A model generated the notes under the pieces. It did no database searches. It saw nothing but the letters and a program-made list of their open reading frames with translations, and was not told where the DNA came from. DNA of 64,000 nt from Candidatus Eiseniibacteriota bacterium. GTDB taxonomy: Bacteria > Eisenbacteria > RBG-16-71-46 > CAIMUX01. Position 1 is the first letter of the stretch. Each line of letters begins with the position of its first letter. Below are positions 38,162 through 47,459 of the stretch, piece by piece. Location: positions 1 to 64,000 of the forward strand of contig JAKQSZ010000007.1 of the NCBI GenBank assembly GCA_029569475.1. Reading direction: 5' to 3'. A program made the translations under genes and the position numbers.

Positions 38162-40078
38162 TCAAGGCCCGGTCGAGCCAGCCAGTTCGGCGGCGCGCTG
38201 GAAGTAGGGAGCGGCTTCCTCCTGCCGCCCGGCCTTCCGCAGGAGTTCCCCGGTGCGCGCGAAGACCTCCGCGACGACCGGGAAGATCTTGCAGACTGCC
38301 TGGTACTCCGCGATGGCTCCCTCGACGTCGCCGCGGCCGAGGAAGATCTCGCCCAGCCGCTGATGCGCCTCGACGAGGTCCATTCGATGCTCCAGGATGG
38401 CGCGGGCCAGCGCAGCGATCTCTGGATCGCGATGGGTCTGGTAGCGCGCCTTCGGGTCAGGCGGGAAGGGCCACTTGTGCGTCAGGTGGAAGATCCGCTG
38501 ATCCGCGAGTTCCTCGTCAAGATCGGTGATCCGCGTCCGGCGCACGTACTCCTCTGCCGGAAGATCCGCGTCGAGGCGCCATTCTGGCGCGGACACGGGA
38601 CGTCCCGCGCGGTGGAGCGCCTCGGCGATGGCGCCGGCGATCACCTGGTGCCCACGCAGTCGTGGATGCACGTGCTCGAAGAAGAAGTCCCGGCCCGGTG
38701 CCGGGCTGGAGCACGCCGAAGCGACTCTGTTCTCCAGAGGCACCAGGATGGCTCCCCCGTCCCCAGCCACCCGGCGGATGATCTCGTTGACGGCGGCCGG
38801 TGCGCGGAAGGGGATGGCGTCGTGGTCGCGCGCGCCGCGGTATTCGCGCACCGCCGCGTCCGGCGGCGGGCCTCCATCCCGGTTGATGCCTTCGCCTCCT
38901 GCCGGTCGTGGGGCGGCATCAAGGGCGCGAGCATGGGCATAGCGCCCCTCCGCGTGGATGCTGTCCAAGCGCACGACCTCCGCGATGTCGGCGAGTGCTT
39001 CGGCCGGTCCAGCCGCGCGCGACGCGTCGAGCAATGCCGAGAAGCGGGAAGTCTCCTCCGAGGAGAGACCTTCGCGGTGAACCGAACCGAACGGCGCTTG
39101 ATCGCGCAGATTGGCGACCACCTCGCACAGAACGACGGGCACGCCTTCCGCCTCGCGCAGGGCCCGGCGTAGATTGCTCTCGAATCCCCGCAGCGCGGCC
39201 CGGTCCACCGGATCGCCGCGGCGAATCCCGGTCTTGCCGGCCATCGCTTCCATGACGGTCTTGTCCTTGACCGGCTCCGGGGGACCCGACAGCTTCCCCA
39301 TCACGCCGCGCAGCAGGCGCACGATACGAAGCTCGGATGCCTCGCGCAGCAGCGTCAGGGCTCCTCCCGCAGGACCGAAGGAGGCTCCCGAGGCGGGGCC
39401 GAAGGCGCCGTAGTACTCGTTGTGACCGACGTAGAGAACAAAGAGGTCCGGTTCGTAGGCCCGCAGCTCCCGGACAAAGTCGGCCACCGCGTAGCTGTTG
39501 ATGCCCGTCATCGCGCAGTTGATCACCTCGACCTGACGTCCCGGCAGGAGAACCCCCAGCCGGTCCTCGAGGAAGCTCGCGAAGGAACCGTTGGTGTGAT
39601 ACGGAAAGCCGGCCGTCGTGGATTCGCCCAGCACGAAGATGCGCAATGCCTCGGGCGGCTTGCGCACCGGGAAGATACGGAACCCGGGCTTCGGCATGAT
39701 GTTCCGCATCCGGGGCGGGAAGTAGCGTTGGCCGACCTCGCCGTTGAGCCTGTAGACATCCATCGTTCCGGCTTGCACGCGAACGACCAGCGGCGGCGGA
39801 GCGGCAACTCCGGCCAGCCGGAGGAAGGCCTCGACGAGGACGACCAGGAGCAGGGGGAGCAGGACCAACCCCAGCCGGGCGACGTGGCGATAGCGGCCGG
39901 CGAGCAGGGCGGACTTCGGCCGGCCGTCGGACCCCGGTTTGCGGCTATGTGCGGAAGCCTGTTCCCGCCCTGGTAGACTGCGGTGTTCCGTTCCCGATCC
40001 GCCGCCCGGTTGTCGCCCCGGTCCTTGTCCCGATCCCTGGCCCTTCTTCTGTCGCGCCACTCCCCCCCCGGCCTCCAT
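38162..40078 (-). CDS. Membrane-anchored SGNH/GDSL hydrolase-like protein with TPR tail
   Basis: 638 residues. A polar Gly/Gln/Arg-rich N-terminus (about 1-65), one membrane helix LVLLPLLLVVLVEAFLRLAG (about 70-90), then an SGNH-type domain: RIFVLGESTTAGFPYHTNGS (block I with the GES serine), INCAMTGINSYAVADFV, LFVLYVGHNEYYGAFG (block III with GHNE) and FFFEHVHPRLRGHQVIA (block V DxxH-like, HVH). The C-terminus (about 550-638) has TPR-like helices (AHQRLGEIFLGRGDVEGAIAEY). Such proteins with SGNH plus TPR occur near cell-surface polysaccharide genes; an acyl-esterase role is likely but unproven. Start ATG 40078 is uncertain: no strong binding site. Convergent with nothing; the FNR-regulated gene lies downstream. 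Confidence 0.75.
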   Translation of the reverse strand: MEAGGGVARQKKGQGSGQGPGRQPGGGSGTEHRSLPGREQASAHSRKPGSDGRPKSALLAGRYRHVARLGLVLLPLLLVVLVEAFLRLAGVAAPPPLVVRVQAGTMDVYRLNGEVGQRYFPPRMRNIMPKPGFRIFPVRKPPEALRIFVLGESTTAGFPYHTNGSFASFLEDRLGVLLPGRQVEVINCAMTGINSYAVADFVRELRAYEPDLFVLYVGHNEYYGAFGPASGASFGPAGGALTLLREASELRIVRLLRGVMGKLSGPPEPVKDKTVMEAMAGKTGIRRGDPVDRAALRGFESNLRRALREAEGVPVVLCEVVANLRDQAPFGSVHREGLSSEETSRFSALLDASRAAGPAEALADIAEVVRLDSIHAEGRYAHARALDAAPRPAGGEGINRDGGPPPDAAVREYRGARDHDAIPFRAPAAVNEIIRRVAGDGGAILVPLENRVASACSSPAPGRDFFFEHVHPRLRGHQVIAGAIAEALHRAGRPVSAPEWRLDADLPAEEYVRRTRITDLDEELADQRIFHLTHKWPFPPDPKARYQTHRDPEIAALARAILEHRMDLVEAHQRLGEIFLGRGDVEGAIAEYQAVCKIFPVVAEVFARTGELLRKAGRQEEAAPYFQRAAELAGSTGP

Positions 40079-40112
40079 GTGAATCGAGTCGCCCTCAACC
40101 CGTGCAGCCAGT

Positions 40113-40514
40113 CTACCCTCTATCGACCGGGTTGTCGTCTCCGCTGGCCTCGTCCGCTGGGGGACCGCGTCGATGGAGCCGGTAGGTGGCGGAGAAGGTG
40201 CGGGCGGTGAAGGTCCTGCGGCAGGGGAGGCAGCGGTAGCGTCGGAGCGGCTGGGGAGAAGCTGGCGCGCCATAGAAGCCCCAATGGCGGTAGCTCCAGA
40301 GGGGTGAGGGTTCGTAGAAGGGGCAGTTGCGGTTGGGACAGTGAGGAAAGCGTGCGGTCGGGCCGAGGGGGAGCGACCGCGCCGGGTGGGTTCGCTTTCG
40401 GCGAGCACCGCGGGGCGGCGGGACCGAGGGGGCGTGCTCCTCGCTCGTGGCGGGCGCATCGGCGGCGGGGTCCGTTCCACCCGGCCGCTGACCATGTTGA
40501 CGACGTGACGACAC
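40113..40514 (-). pseudogene. N-terminal fragment of a zinc-ribbon transposase
   Basis: 133 residues, of which about 50-110 show a transposase-type zinc ribbon: HCPNRNCPFYEPSPLW, HWGFYGAPASPQPLRRYRC, LPCRRTFTARTFSATY. Paired CxxxxC and CxxC with RRYRC...CxRTFSxxTFSxTY is the N-terminus of IS1-like/zinc-ribbon transposases. The frame then drifts and stops; no catalytic DDE part follows, so the element is truncated. It sits between the SGNH gene and the secreted propeller gene. The window starts with the C-terminal tail of a transposase that may belong to the same kind of element. Confidence 0.55.
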
Positions 40515-40785
40515 CAGGAGTGGCAGGAGCGAGAAACGGGCCCAAACGGTCTCGGCATGCCCGAAAGTCCGCTGGTGCCGTCAACTGGCCGCTCCGCCTT
40601 CGGCTACGTCCGTCTCGCAACACGATTGCTTCCAGAACCTAGTGCGCTCTCGGGAGGGGTTCAGGCACCATGGATGGCTATGTCTTCACCGCACCGCGAT
40701 CACACGCCCGGCTCTCCTCCAGGCCTGTTTGATGGTCGGAGCTCATCGGACCAGCGCCGGCGGCGTCACCTGTGAAGGAGCATCC

Positions 40786-43700
40786 ATGGACCACGCCCAT
40801 GATCGTAGTGGTATCGACCCTTGTTCCGCCGCCGTCGCCTTCGTTGCGTGCGTTTGCGACAGTGAGGCATCGTTCGATGGCAACACACTCGGCGCCGGGC
40901 TCCACAACCGGCTAGCTGCCGGGTTCCGCAGCGGGCTAGCTGCCGGGTTCCGCAGCCGGCTAGCTGCCGGGTTCCACAGCCGGCCAGCTGCCAGGTTCCG
41001 CAACGAGCCAGGTCTCCGGGGCCGCAGCCATCACGGTATCGGGTTGCGTTTCCGGCTCCGCAACAGGACCTCTGCCGGCTGCTGTGACGGGCCCCGTCCC
41101 ACGTTCGGTGCCGGGATGAGGGTGCCGGCGCCAGCTCTGCGCCTCATGGTGGCTGCGAGCCTGCTCGTCACCCTGCAAGCGCTCCCCGTGTTCGGCGCCG
41201 CGCCGTTACCGCCGGTCATCACCGAGCCCGCGTTTGACGGCCAGCAGGTCTACGCCGGCGATGTGCACATGGAGACCGGCCCCATGGAAGATCCCGACGG
41301 CGACGGCCATCTCGGATCCGACTGGGAGATCTGGCTACTGAGTCCGCTGGAACGCGTCTGGTCCTCCGGCGTGGTGGACGGTCTCGAGAGAGTTCACATC
41401 CACCTGGGCGACGGGACCTTCGAGGGATCGCACGCAGGCCGTACCGCCCTCTTCTTCGACGACGCCTATCGTCTCCTTGTCCGTCATCAGGACTCCACGG
41501 GCGTGTGGAGCGCGCCCGCGTTGCGGCACTTCACCACGGCGCCGGAGGCCGAGGTGCTGCCGATGCAGATCTCGGACGTCGCGACGCTTCCGGCGCCGGA
41601 CTGGGAGGACGAGGAGGGCAACCCGGTTACCCTGCCCGGCGGAAGTTCACCCGGCCTGATGCGGATGGACTCCGGATCCGGCGATCTGCTCCTGGAGGTC
41701 TTCGGGCATGACGGGGGCAACATCATGCACAATCCCGGCCCGCTCCCGTCCCACGTGGCCGTTCGCCTGCGGCTGGCGGCGGGCGACGGCGGGCTCGCCC
41801 TGCCGGGAACGCAGTTCCAGTTCGCCGACGAGTCCGGCACGGAGCGGGACATCTACCTCCCGCCGGTGCTGCTCTCCCCCGGGTTCACCGCGTGGTTCTG
41901 GATCTCCGAGAACGGCAGCAGCTACTGGGCGGACTCCACCGACGCCGAGCCTGATTTCTCAGACCTGGCCCGTGGAACGCCGGTGCCCTGGAAACTGCTG
42001 CGGCCGGGTTTTTCGGTCGAGGTGTTCGCCAGAGGGTTTCAGCTTCCGGTCAACCTGGCTTTCGTGCCCGAACCGGGGCCCGCGCCGGACGACCCGTTGC
42101 TGTATGTCACAGAGCTTTACGGAACCATCAAGGTTGTGAGCCGTGACGGGACGGTCGGTGACTATGCCACCAACCTCCTCAACTTCGATCCGACCGGCCC
42201 TTTCCCGGGATCGGGGGAGCAGGGCCTCGCCGGGATCGCGGTCGATCCTCTCAACGGGGACGTGCTCGCGACGATGCTGTACGACGCGGCGCCCCCGAAC
42301 GGTCCGCACTACCCGAAGGTGGTCCGTTTCACCAGCAACGACGGGGGCAGGACGGCCGCCACGCAGACCACCATCATGGATTTCCCCGGTGAGTTGCAGG
42401 GGCAATCGCACTTCATCTCCCACGTCTCGATGGGTCCGGACCGCCGCCTCTACATTCACATGGGCGATGGGTTCGATCCGTCCACGGCCCTCGATCTCTC
42501 CTCGTTTCGGGGCAAGGTGCTGCGTGCCCGGCTGGACGGCGGGGCGCCCCTGGACAATCCGTTCTACGACGGGCCGCCGCTGACGGCGCGCGACTACGTG
42601 TACGCCTACGGGTTCCGCAATCCGTTCGGTGGGGCGTGGCGGGCGTCTGACGGCGGCCACTACGAGGTGGAGAACGGGCCGGACATCAACGACCGTCTGG
42701 CCCGGGTGCGCCGGGGGACCAGCTACGGCTGGGATGGCGACCGTCAGACGATGAGGATCAACGCGACGTACAACTGGAACCCGACCCACGCGCCAGTCAA
42801 CATCGCCTTCGTACAGCCCGAGACCTTTGGCGGCAGCGGATTCCCAGCATCCCGCCAAGGGCATGCGTTCGTGACCGAGTCGGGGCCGACCTGGGCGGAG
42901 GGGCCGCAGAGCCGAGGCAAGCGGATCGCGGAGTTCGAGCTTTCGCCGGACGGGTCCCAGGTGCTCTCCCTCGGCGCTCTCGCCGAATACACCGGGTCCG
43001 GACGGGCGACGGCCGTCGGACTGGCGGCAGGGCCCGACGGTCTGTACTTTACCGATTTGTACAAGGATCAGCAGTACAACGGTCCCACGGATCGTGGCGC
43101 CAACGTATTGCTCATCCGCTACGTTGGCGCTGTCGATTTCTCCGCGGACTTCGCTTACGGACATCCGCCATTCCAAGTCTCTTTCACAGACCTGTCCGAT
43201 GTCCCTGATCCCATCGCCTGGTCGTGGGACTTCGGAGACGGCGGAACGAGCACGGACCGGCACCCAAACCACATCTATACGCAGAACGGAGCCTATACGG
43301 TGCGCCTGGAGGTTACCGGATCCGGCGGCGTCTCGCGGACACAGAAGCAGGCCTACATCGTCGTGGGGGAGTCCAATGGCCTCGGCCTGCGCGGGGACTA
43401 CTTCGACGGCCTCGACTTCGGTGAGCTCATGATGACGCGCCTCGATCCGACGGTCGATTTCAACTGGCGGGACGGCCCGCCGGAGTACCCCATTCCGCAG
43501 GACCAGTTCTCGGTACGTTGGAGGGGCCGCGTGCGCGCAGACTTTTCGCAGACGTACACCTTCTACGCCATCACGAGCGACGGCGTGCGCCTCTGGCTCG
43601 ACGGCAGTCTGCTGATCGACCGTTGGGTGGATCAGGGGCCGACGGAGTCGAGCGGAGCCAGGACGCTCCAGGCCGGGCGCGAGTACGACCTGGTGATGGA

Positions 43701-44106
43701 GTACTACGACAACTGGGGAGATGCCGTGGCGCGCCTGCAGTGGTCGGCGCCCAGCGTTCCCCGGCAGGCCATTCCCTCTGCGAATCTCATTCCCCCGTTT
43801 CCGACCGCGCTCCCGGATCCTCGTGCCGCGGCATCGCCTGGCGCGATCCTCTTCGTCTCGGCGGGTGGCAACCCACTCCGGCGCCCGCTGCAGGCGACGC
43901 TGCGCGCGGCGTCCGGTGGTCCGGTGCGCCTGTCGCTGCATGACGTGGCCGGCCGCGAGGTAGCCCGCTACGTCGACCGGGTGATGGTTCCCGAGGAGAT
44001 TGAGCACGTACGGATTGAACCGTCGGGCGTTCCTAGCGGCGTGTATTTCCTCCGGCTGGCAGGTGGCGGCACCGTGTCGTCGAGACGTCTGACCATCGTT
44101 CGTTGA
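40786..44106 (+). CDS. Secreted PQQ-type sugar dehydrogenase-like propeller with PKD, PA14 and sorting domains
   Basis: 1106 residues. After 110 repeat-rich residues comes a signal peptide (LRLMVAASLLVTLQALPVFG). Region 140-400 is a non-catalytic beta domain. The glucose/sorbosone dehydrogenase-type propeller spans about 405-782: LYVTELYGTIKVVSRDG, EQGLAGIAVDPLNGD, LYIHMGDGFDPST, YVYAYGFRNPFGG, GTSYGWDGD and GLAAGPDGLYFTD. A PKD domain follows at about 785-861 (WSWDFGDGGTSTD), PA14 at about 865-992 (YTFYAITSDGVRLWLDG) and a FlgD-like sorting tail at about 1020-1106. The likely role is oxidation or binding of sugars at the surface. ATG 40786 is chosen because GAAGGAG lies six bases upstream, although ATG 41116 is just before the signal. 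Confidence 0.8.
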   Translation: MDHAHDRSGIDPCSAAVAFVACVCDSEASFDGNTLGAGLHNRLAAGFRSGLAAGFRSRLAAGFHSRPAARFRNEPGLRGRSHHGIGLRFRLRNRTSAGCCDGPRPTFGAGMRVPAPALRLMVAASLLVTLQALPVFGAAPLPPVITEPAFDGQQVYAGDVHMETGPMEDPDGDGHLGSDWEIWLLSPLERVWSSGVVDGLERVHIHLGDGTFEGSHAGRTALFFDDAYRLLVRHQDSTGVWSAPALRHFTTAPEAEVLPMQISDVATLPAPDWEDEEGNPVTLPGGSSPGLMRMDSGSGDLLLEVFGHDGGNIMHNPGPLPSHVAVRLRLAAGDGGLALPGTQFQFADESGTERDIYLPPVLLSPGFTAWFWISENGSSYWADSTDAEPDFSDLARGTPVPWKLLRPGFSVEVFARGFQLPVNLAFVPEPGPAPDDPLLYVTELYGTIKVVSRDGTVGDYATNLLNFDPTGPFPGSGEQGLAGIAVDPLNGDVLATMLYDAAPPNGPHYPKVVRFTSNDGGRTAATQTTIMDFPGELQGQSHFISHVSMGPDRRLYIHMGDGFDPSTALDLSSFRGKVLRARLDGGAPLDNPFYDGPPLTARDYVYAYGFRNPFGGAWRASDGGHYEVENGPDINDRLARVRRGTSYGWDGDRQTMRINATYNWNPTHAPVNIAFVQPETFGGSGFPASRQGHAFVTESGPTWAEGPQSRGKRIAEFELSPDGSQVLSLGALAEYTGSGRATAVGLAAGPDGLYFTDLYKDQQYNGPTDRGANVLLIRYVGAVDFSADFAYGHPPFQVSFTDLSDVPDPIAWSWDFGDGGTSTDRHPNHIYTQNGAYTVRLEVTGSGGVSRTQKQAYIVVGESNGLGLRGDYFDGLDFGELMMTRLDPTVDFNWRDGPPEYPIPQDQFSVRWRGRVRADFSQTYTFYAITSDGVRLWLDGSLLIDRWVDQGPTESSGARTLQAGREYDLVMEYYDNWGDAVARLQWSAPSVPRQAIPSANLIPPFPTALPDPRAAASPGAILFVSAGGNPLRRPLQATLRAASGGPVRLSLHDVAGREVARYVDRVMVPEEIEHVRIEPSGVPSGVYFLRLAGGGTVSSRRLTIVR
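40908..41003. repeat. Four 24-bp repeats ahead of the signal peptide
   Basis: Units at 40908-40931, 40932-40955, 40956-40979 and 40980-41003 share GGCTAGCTGCCGGGTTCC. A degenerate fifth copy follows to 41027. In frame they encode LAAGFRSR-type octapeptides. Confidence 0.85.
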
Positions 44107-44139
44107 TCCGCCGTACCGGGGCGCTGATCCCTGCCGTGG

Positions 44140-47100
44140 TCACCTTCGCCCTGACCGCCGGCGCCGATCGTGCCCTCCGGCACCGGGCCGGGTCGTCTCA
44201 CGGCGCGCGCTCTCCGGCGGTCGCGGCCTTCCCGTGGGGCGGCCGGGCGCGGGACGGCCAGCCGCGGGAGAAGCCCTCCGGCCGCCCACCGGTTTGGTCG
44301 ACAGCGTGCGTGGCGGCTCCGGCGCGGCGGTGTCTACACCGTAGCGCGCTTCCGCTCGCAGTTCACCCAACGCGCTGCGGGGATCGAGTGATCGACTCCA
44401 GACCGCGCGATAGATCTCGATCAGGCGGGTCGCAGCCGCCGCATCCTGGTGAACCAGCTCCAGGCGGAAGTGCTCGACCCCCAGCCCCCGCAAGTCCGCG
44501 AGGTGCGGGAGCATGCTCTGCGGGCGGGCGCCGAAGACTGTGTTGCGGCAGCCGACGTCGGCCACCACCGGATGCTGCTGGCCCGTGCGGTCACGGAGGA
44601 GGATCTGGTGCCGGTCGCAGGGGCGGCCGCAGGTTCGGTAGTCCGCGCCTTCGCTGAGGAACGCTGCGAAGACGCAGTGCTCGGTGTGAAAGACAGGCAG
44701 GTGATGATGGAGCGGGATCTCACAGAGCCGCGGGTCGATGCGCCCTGATCCGGAGACTTCCCACAGCGGACCCGTTCCACGGCCGGTGGGTTCCTCCGCG
44801 GCAAAGGGCGCCCGGGCTACCCGATCCGCCGGGACCTGGCCCTGAAGAGCCGGGGCCCCCTCAGTCCCGAGAAGGTCCAGGAGCTGACCCCCGTTGAGGT
44901 CGAGCCCAGGGGCGACACGGCTCAGGCCGAGTTGCAGGAGCACGTTGAAGGAAGGAGGATTGACCGCGTTGAGCGACACGTCGCCCGTCAGAAGCGGCCG
45001 TGGCGATCCAAGGCCGGCAGCGACCGCGGGCGCTTCGAGCAGCTCGCGAAGCCGCTGCAGGCCGCCCAGGTTCCGGATGAGGATCTCCTCCGGTTCGAGG
45101 GAGAGGAAGAAGTTGCAGATCCGCTCCTCGCCCGGCTTCTGGACACGCGGCAGAGCCAGGCTTCGCCGGACGCCCGCGGAGCGGAGCACAGCGGAGGCCT
45201 CCTTCAATCCGACGAGATCGAGGAAGTCGAGGGTCACGCGCCGGATGTTGGCGCGCAGCGCGGCCTTTACCTGATGCAGGTCCCGGCAGAGCACAATGAC
45301 CTGATCCTCAAACGATCCATCGTTCCCGGTCCGCCGCGGCGGCTCTTCGCCCGCGTCGGGTAAGACGCTGGTCGGCTTCGGTAGGTCATCCCGTTCGCCG
45401 AGAGCAGTCGCGCCGGAGGATTGCCTCGTGGATTCAGCGAGGTCGACCGCCCATGCCACCGGAGACTCGGCGCCCGTATCGGCCGTACCGGGGACGTCTG
45501 CACCCGGGACATCTGCACCCGGGACGTCTGCACCGGGGACGCCTGCACCCGGGACGTCTGCACCCGGGACATCCGCACTGGGGCCGCCTGCACCCGGGAC
45601 GTCTGCACCAGGGACATCTGTACCCGGGCCGTCTGCACGGGGTACCTCTGCACGGAGCGCCTCCGCATGGGGTACGTCCGCTCGGGATACGCCCGCGTCA
45701 CGGGACAGCGGGGCAGCCCTCCGCCCGCGCACGCGCTCCATCTCCTCGACGGCAGCCCGCCTCATGTGGTTCAACTCGGAGACCGGCAGGAACAGACCAT
45801 GATCGACGTCGATGTCCACATCGCCGAGGGCATAGCGAGTGTCGCCGAGACGGGTGAGGTGTGCGCGGATCTGGGCGTGGTCGAGCTCGCTGTGCCGCGC
45901 CGCTTCGAGCGGCCGTTCCGAAGCGCTCTCCGCGCTCCTTCCTTCGGCATCGACCAGGAGCAACCGCAGGGGCTCTCCGGACCGGCCGCTGACCTTGGCG
46001 GACAGCATGACCCGGCGCCCGCCGGTGCGGGACCGCTCGCTCTCCCGCAGCCGGGCCGCGAGGGCAGGGCTCGAGGTGCGGAAGACCGGCTGACCGGGCC
46101 GGACGCGCCCCAGGTCGGGCATGGATTCGCGGGCGAAGCGAAGCTCGAAGCGTGCGCCGGCCACCCGTTCGACAGCGTGGAGACGACCCCCGATTTCGTC
46201 CTCTTCCAAGGCGGTGACCGCGATCAGGAGACCATCTCCGGCGGCGAGTTCCACGGATGAGGGGGCGGCGTTCACCACGATGCCGCAAGGGCGGCCCGCT
46301 CGATCGCGCAGAACGCGCTCCACCGTCCCGACCTCCAGACCCCGATGCGACCGCGTGCGGCCGTCCACCAGTGTCTGGTGATTGATTCCGCCGAGGAAAC
46401 CGTGGCTGGGGCCACGGGAAAAGACCTGACGGGCGTCCGTCGCCAGCCGCTCGATCACCGGCGGCGACGGGCGCGGGCTCGGACTCTTGGCCGAGCCTGG
46501 CTGCCCTGTCCCGCTCTCCCCGGCGGGAACGCTCGGTGGACGCCCGGTGAAATCATGCCAGGCACGGTCGACCGCCGCGCGATAGAGCGCGGTCGAGGCG
46601 GCCACGTAGTCGGCGCTCTTCATCCGTCCTTCGATCTTGAACGCGGCGATGCCCAGCGACATCAACTCGGGGATGTGCCGGTAGCCCTCCAGGTCGCGCG
46701 GCGAGAGCAGGTAGGCGCGATCCTCGAGCGGGTGGTGCCTACCATCGACCAGCAGGTCGTACGGAAGACGGCAGGCCTGGGCGCACTGCCCTCGGTTCGC
46801 GCTGCGGCCGCCCCAGGCCTCCGAGGAGAGACACTGGCCGGAGTAGGAGACGCAGAGCGCCCCGTGCACGAAAACCTCGAGTTCCATGTCGGTGGCCGCG
46901 CGGATACGGGCGATTTCGGGGATGGTCAGCTCGCGGGCCAGGATCACCCGGTCCACCCCGAGACCCCGCACCAGGCGCACCGCTTCGGCGCTGGCCAGCG
47001 TCATCTGCGTCGAGGCGTGGATCGCCAGGCCAGGCGCGATCGACCGGGCCAGGCCGACCACGCCGAGATCCTGCAGGATGAGACCGGTCGGGCCTGCCTC

Positions 47101-47376
47101 GGCGATGCCAGCCAGGGCATGGCGCGCGCCGTCCATCTCCTCGGCAAAGAGCAGAGTGTTGAAGACGACGTAGCTCTTGATCCCCCACCGGCGCAGATCG
47201 GAGAGGATGTCCGGCAGATCGCCCAGCTCGAAGTTGCGCGCCCGGATCCTGGCGTTGTAATCGGTCAGGCCGAAGTACACCGCGTCGGCACCTGCCCGGA
47301 TCGCGGCGCGCAACGCTTCCGCGCTTCCGGCGGGAGCGAGAACTTCCGGTTTGCGTGTGGCGTGAGCAGTCTTCAT
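44140..47376 (-). CDS. U32 peptidase family protein, RlhA-like, with repeat insertion
   Basis: 1078 residues. The U32 domain occupies about 1-260: VLAPAGSAEALRAAIRAGAD, AVYFGLTDYNAR, ILQDLGVVGLAR, HASTQMTLASAEA and the conserved Cys cluster CLSSEAWGGRSANRGQCAQA then CRLPYDL. A DUF3656-like middle region follows (RGPSHGFLGGINHQTLVDG, then the RLHAVERVAGA part), and a second U32-like C-terminal module ends in CDRHQILLRDR and VADVGCRNTVFGA. This architecture matches RlhA, which hydroxylates C2501 of 23S rRNA using prephenate. Between the middle and last modules (about 560-640) sits a low-complexity insert of DVPGA repeats. The Arg/Pro-rich tail from about 1035 may be run-on. Start ATG 47376; no strong binding site. 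Confidence 0.82.
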   Translation of the reverse strand: MKTAHATRKPEVLAPAGSAEALRAAIRAGADAVYFGLTDYNARIRARNFELGDLPDILSDLRRWGIKSYVVFNTLLFAEEMDGARHALAGIAEAGPTGLILQDLGVVGLARSIAPGLAIHASTQMTLASAEAVRLVRGLGVDRVILARELTIPEIARIRAATDMELEVFVHGALCVSYSGQCLSSEAWGGRSANRGQCAQACRLPYDLLVDGRHHPLEDRAYLLSPRDLEGYRHIPELMSLGIAAFKIEGRMKSADYVAASTALYRAAVDRAWHDFTGRPPSVPAGESGTGQPGSAKSPSPRPSPPVIERLATDARQVFSRGPSHGFLGGINHQTLVDGRTRSHRGLEVGTVERVLRDRAGRPCGIVVNAAPSSVELAAGDGLLIAVTALEEDEIGGRLHAVERVAGARFELRFARESMPDLGRVRPGQPVFRTSSPALAARLRESERSRTGGRRVMLSAKVSGRSGEPLRLLLVDAEGRSAESASERPLEAARHSELDHAQIRAHLTRLGDTRYALGDVDIDVDHGLFLPVSELNHMRRAAVEEMERVRGRRAAPLSRDAGVSRADVPHAEALRAEVPRADGPGTDVPGADVPGAGGPSADVPGADVPGAGVPGADVPGADVPGADVPGTADTGAESPVAWAVDLAESTRQSSGATALGERDDLPKPTSVLPDAGEEPPRRTGNDGSFEDQVIVLCRDLHQVKAALRANIRRVTLDFLDLVGLKEASAVLRSAGVRRSLALPRVQKPGEERICNFFLSLEPEEILIRNLGGLQRLRELLEAPAVAAGLGSPRPLLTGDVSLNAVNPPSFNVLLQLGLSRVAPGLDLNGGQLLDLLGTEGAPALQGQVPADRVARAPFAAEEPTGRGTGPLWEVSGSGRIDPRLCEIPLHHHLPVFHTEHCVFAAFLSEGADYRTCGRPCDRHQILLRDRTGQQHPVVADVGCRNTVFGARPQSMLPHLADLRGLGVEHFRLELVHQDAAAATRLIEIYRAVWSRSLDPRSALGELRAEARYGVDTAAPEPPRTLSTKPVGGRRASPAAGRPAPGRPTGRPRPPESARRETTRPGAGGHDRRRRSGRR
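45486..45690. repeat. 15-bp tandem array (about 13 units) in the U32 gene
   Basis: Unit close to GGGACGTCTGCACCC, nearly perfect from 45490 to 45640 and more degenerate to about 45690. On the minus strand it encodes GADVP pentapeptides. Confidence 0.88.
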
Positions 47377-47459
47377 GGAATCGCATTCATCCGATCGGTG
47401 AGTCTTCGATGGTCAAGTTGCTATCCACCACGGGCCCTTCAGCGCGCCCGGGTGGTCTT

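Noticed and set aside
37489..38529. 346-residue plus-strand frame antisense to the DUF438 gene
   Set aside because: It is the antisense shadow of a gene with four recognisable domains.
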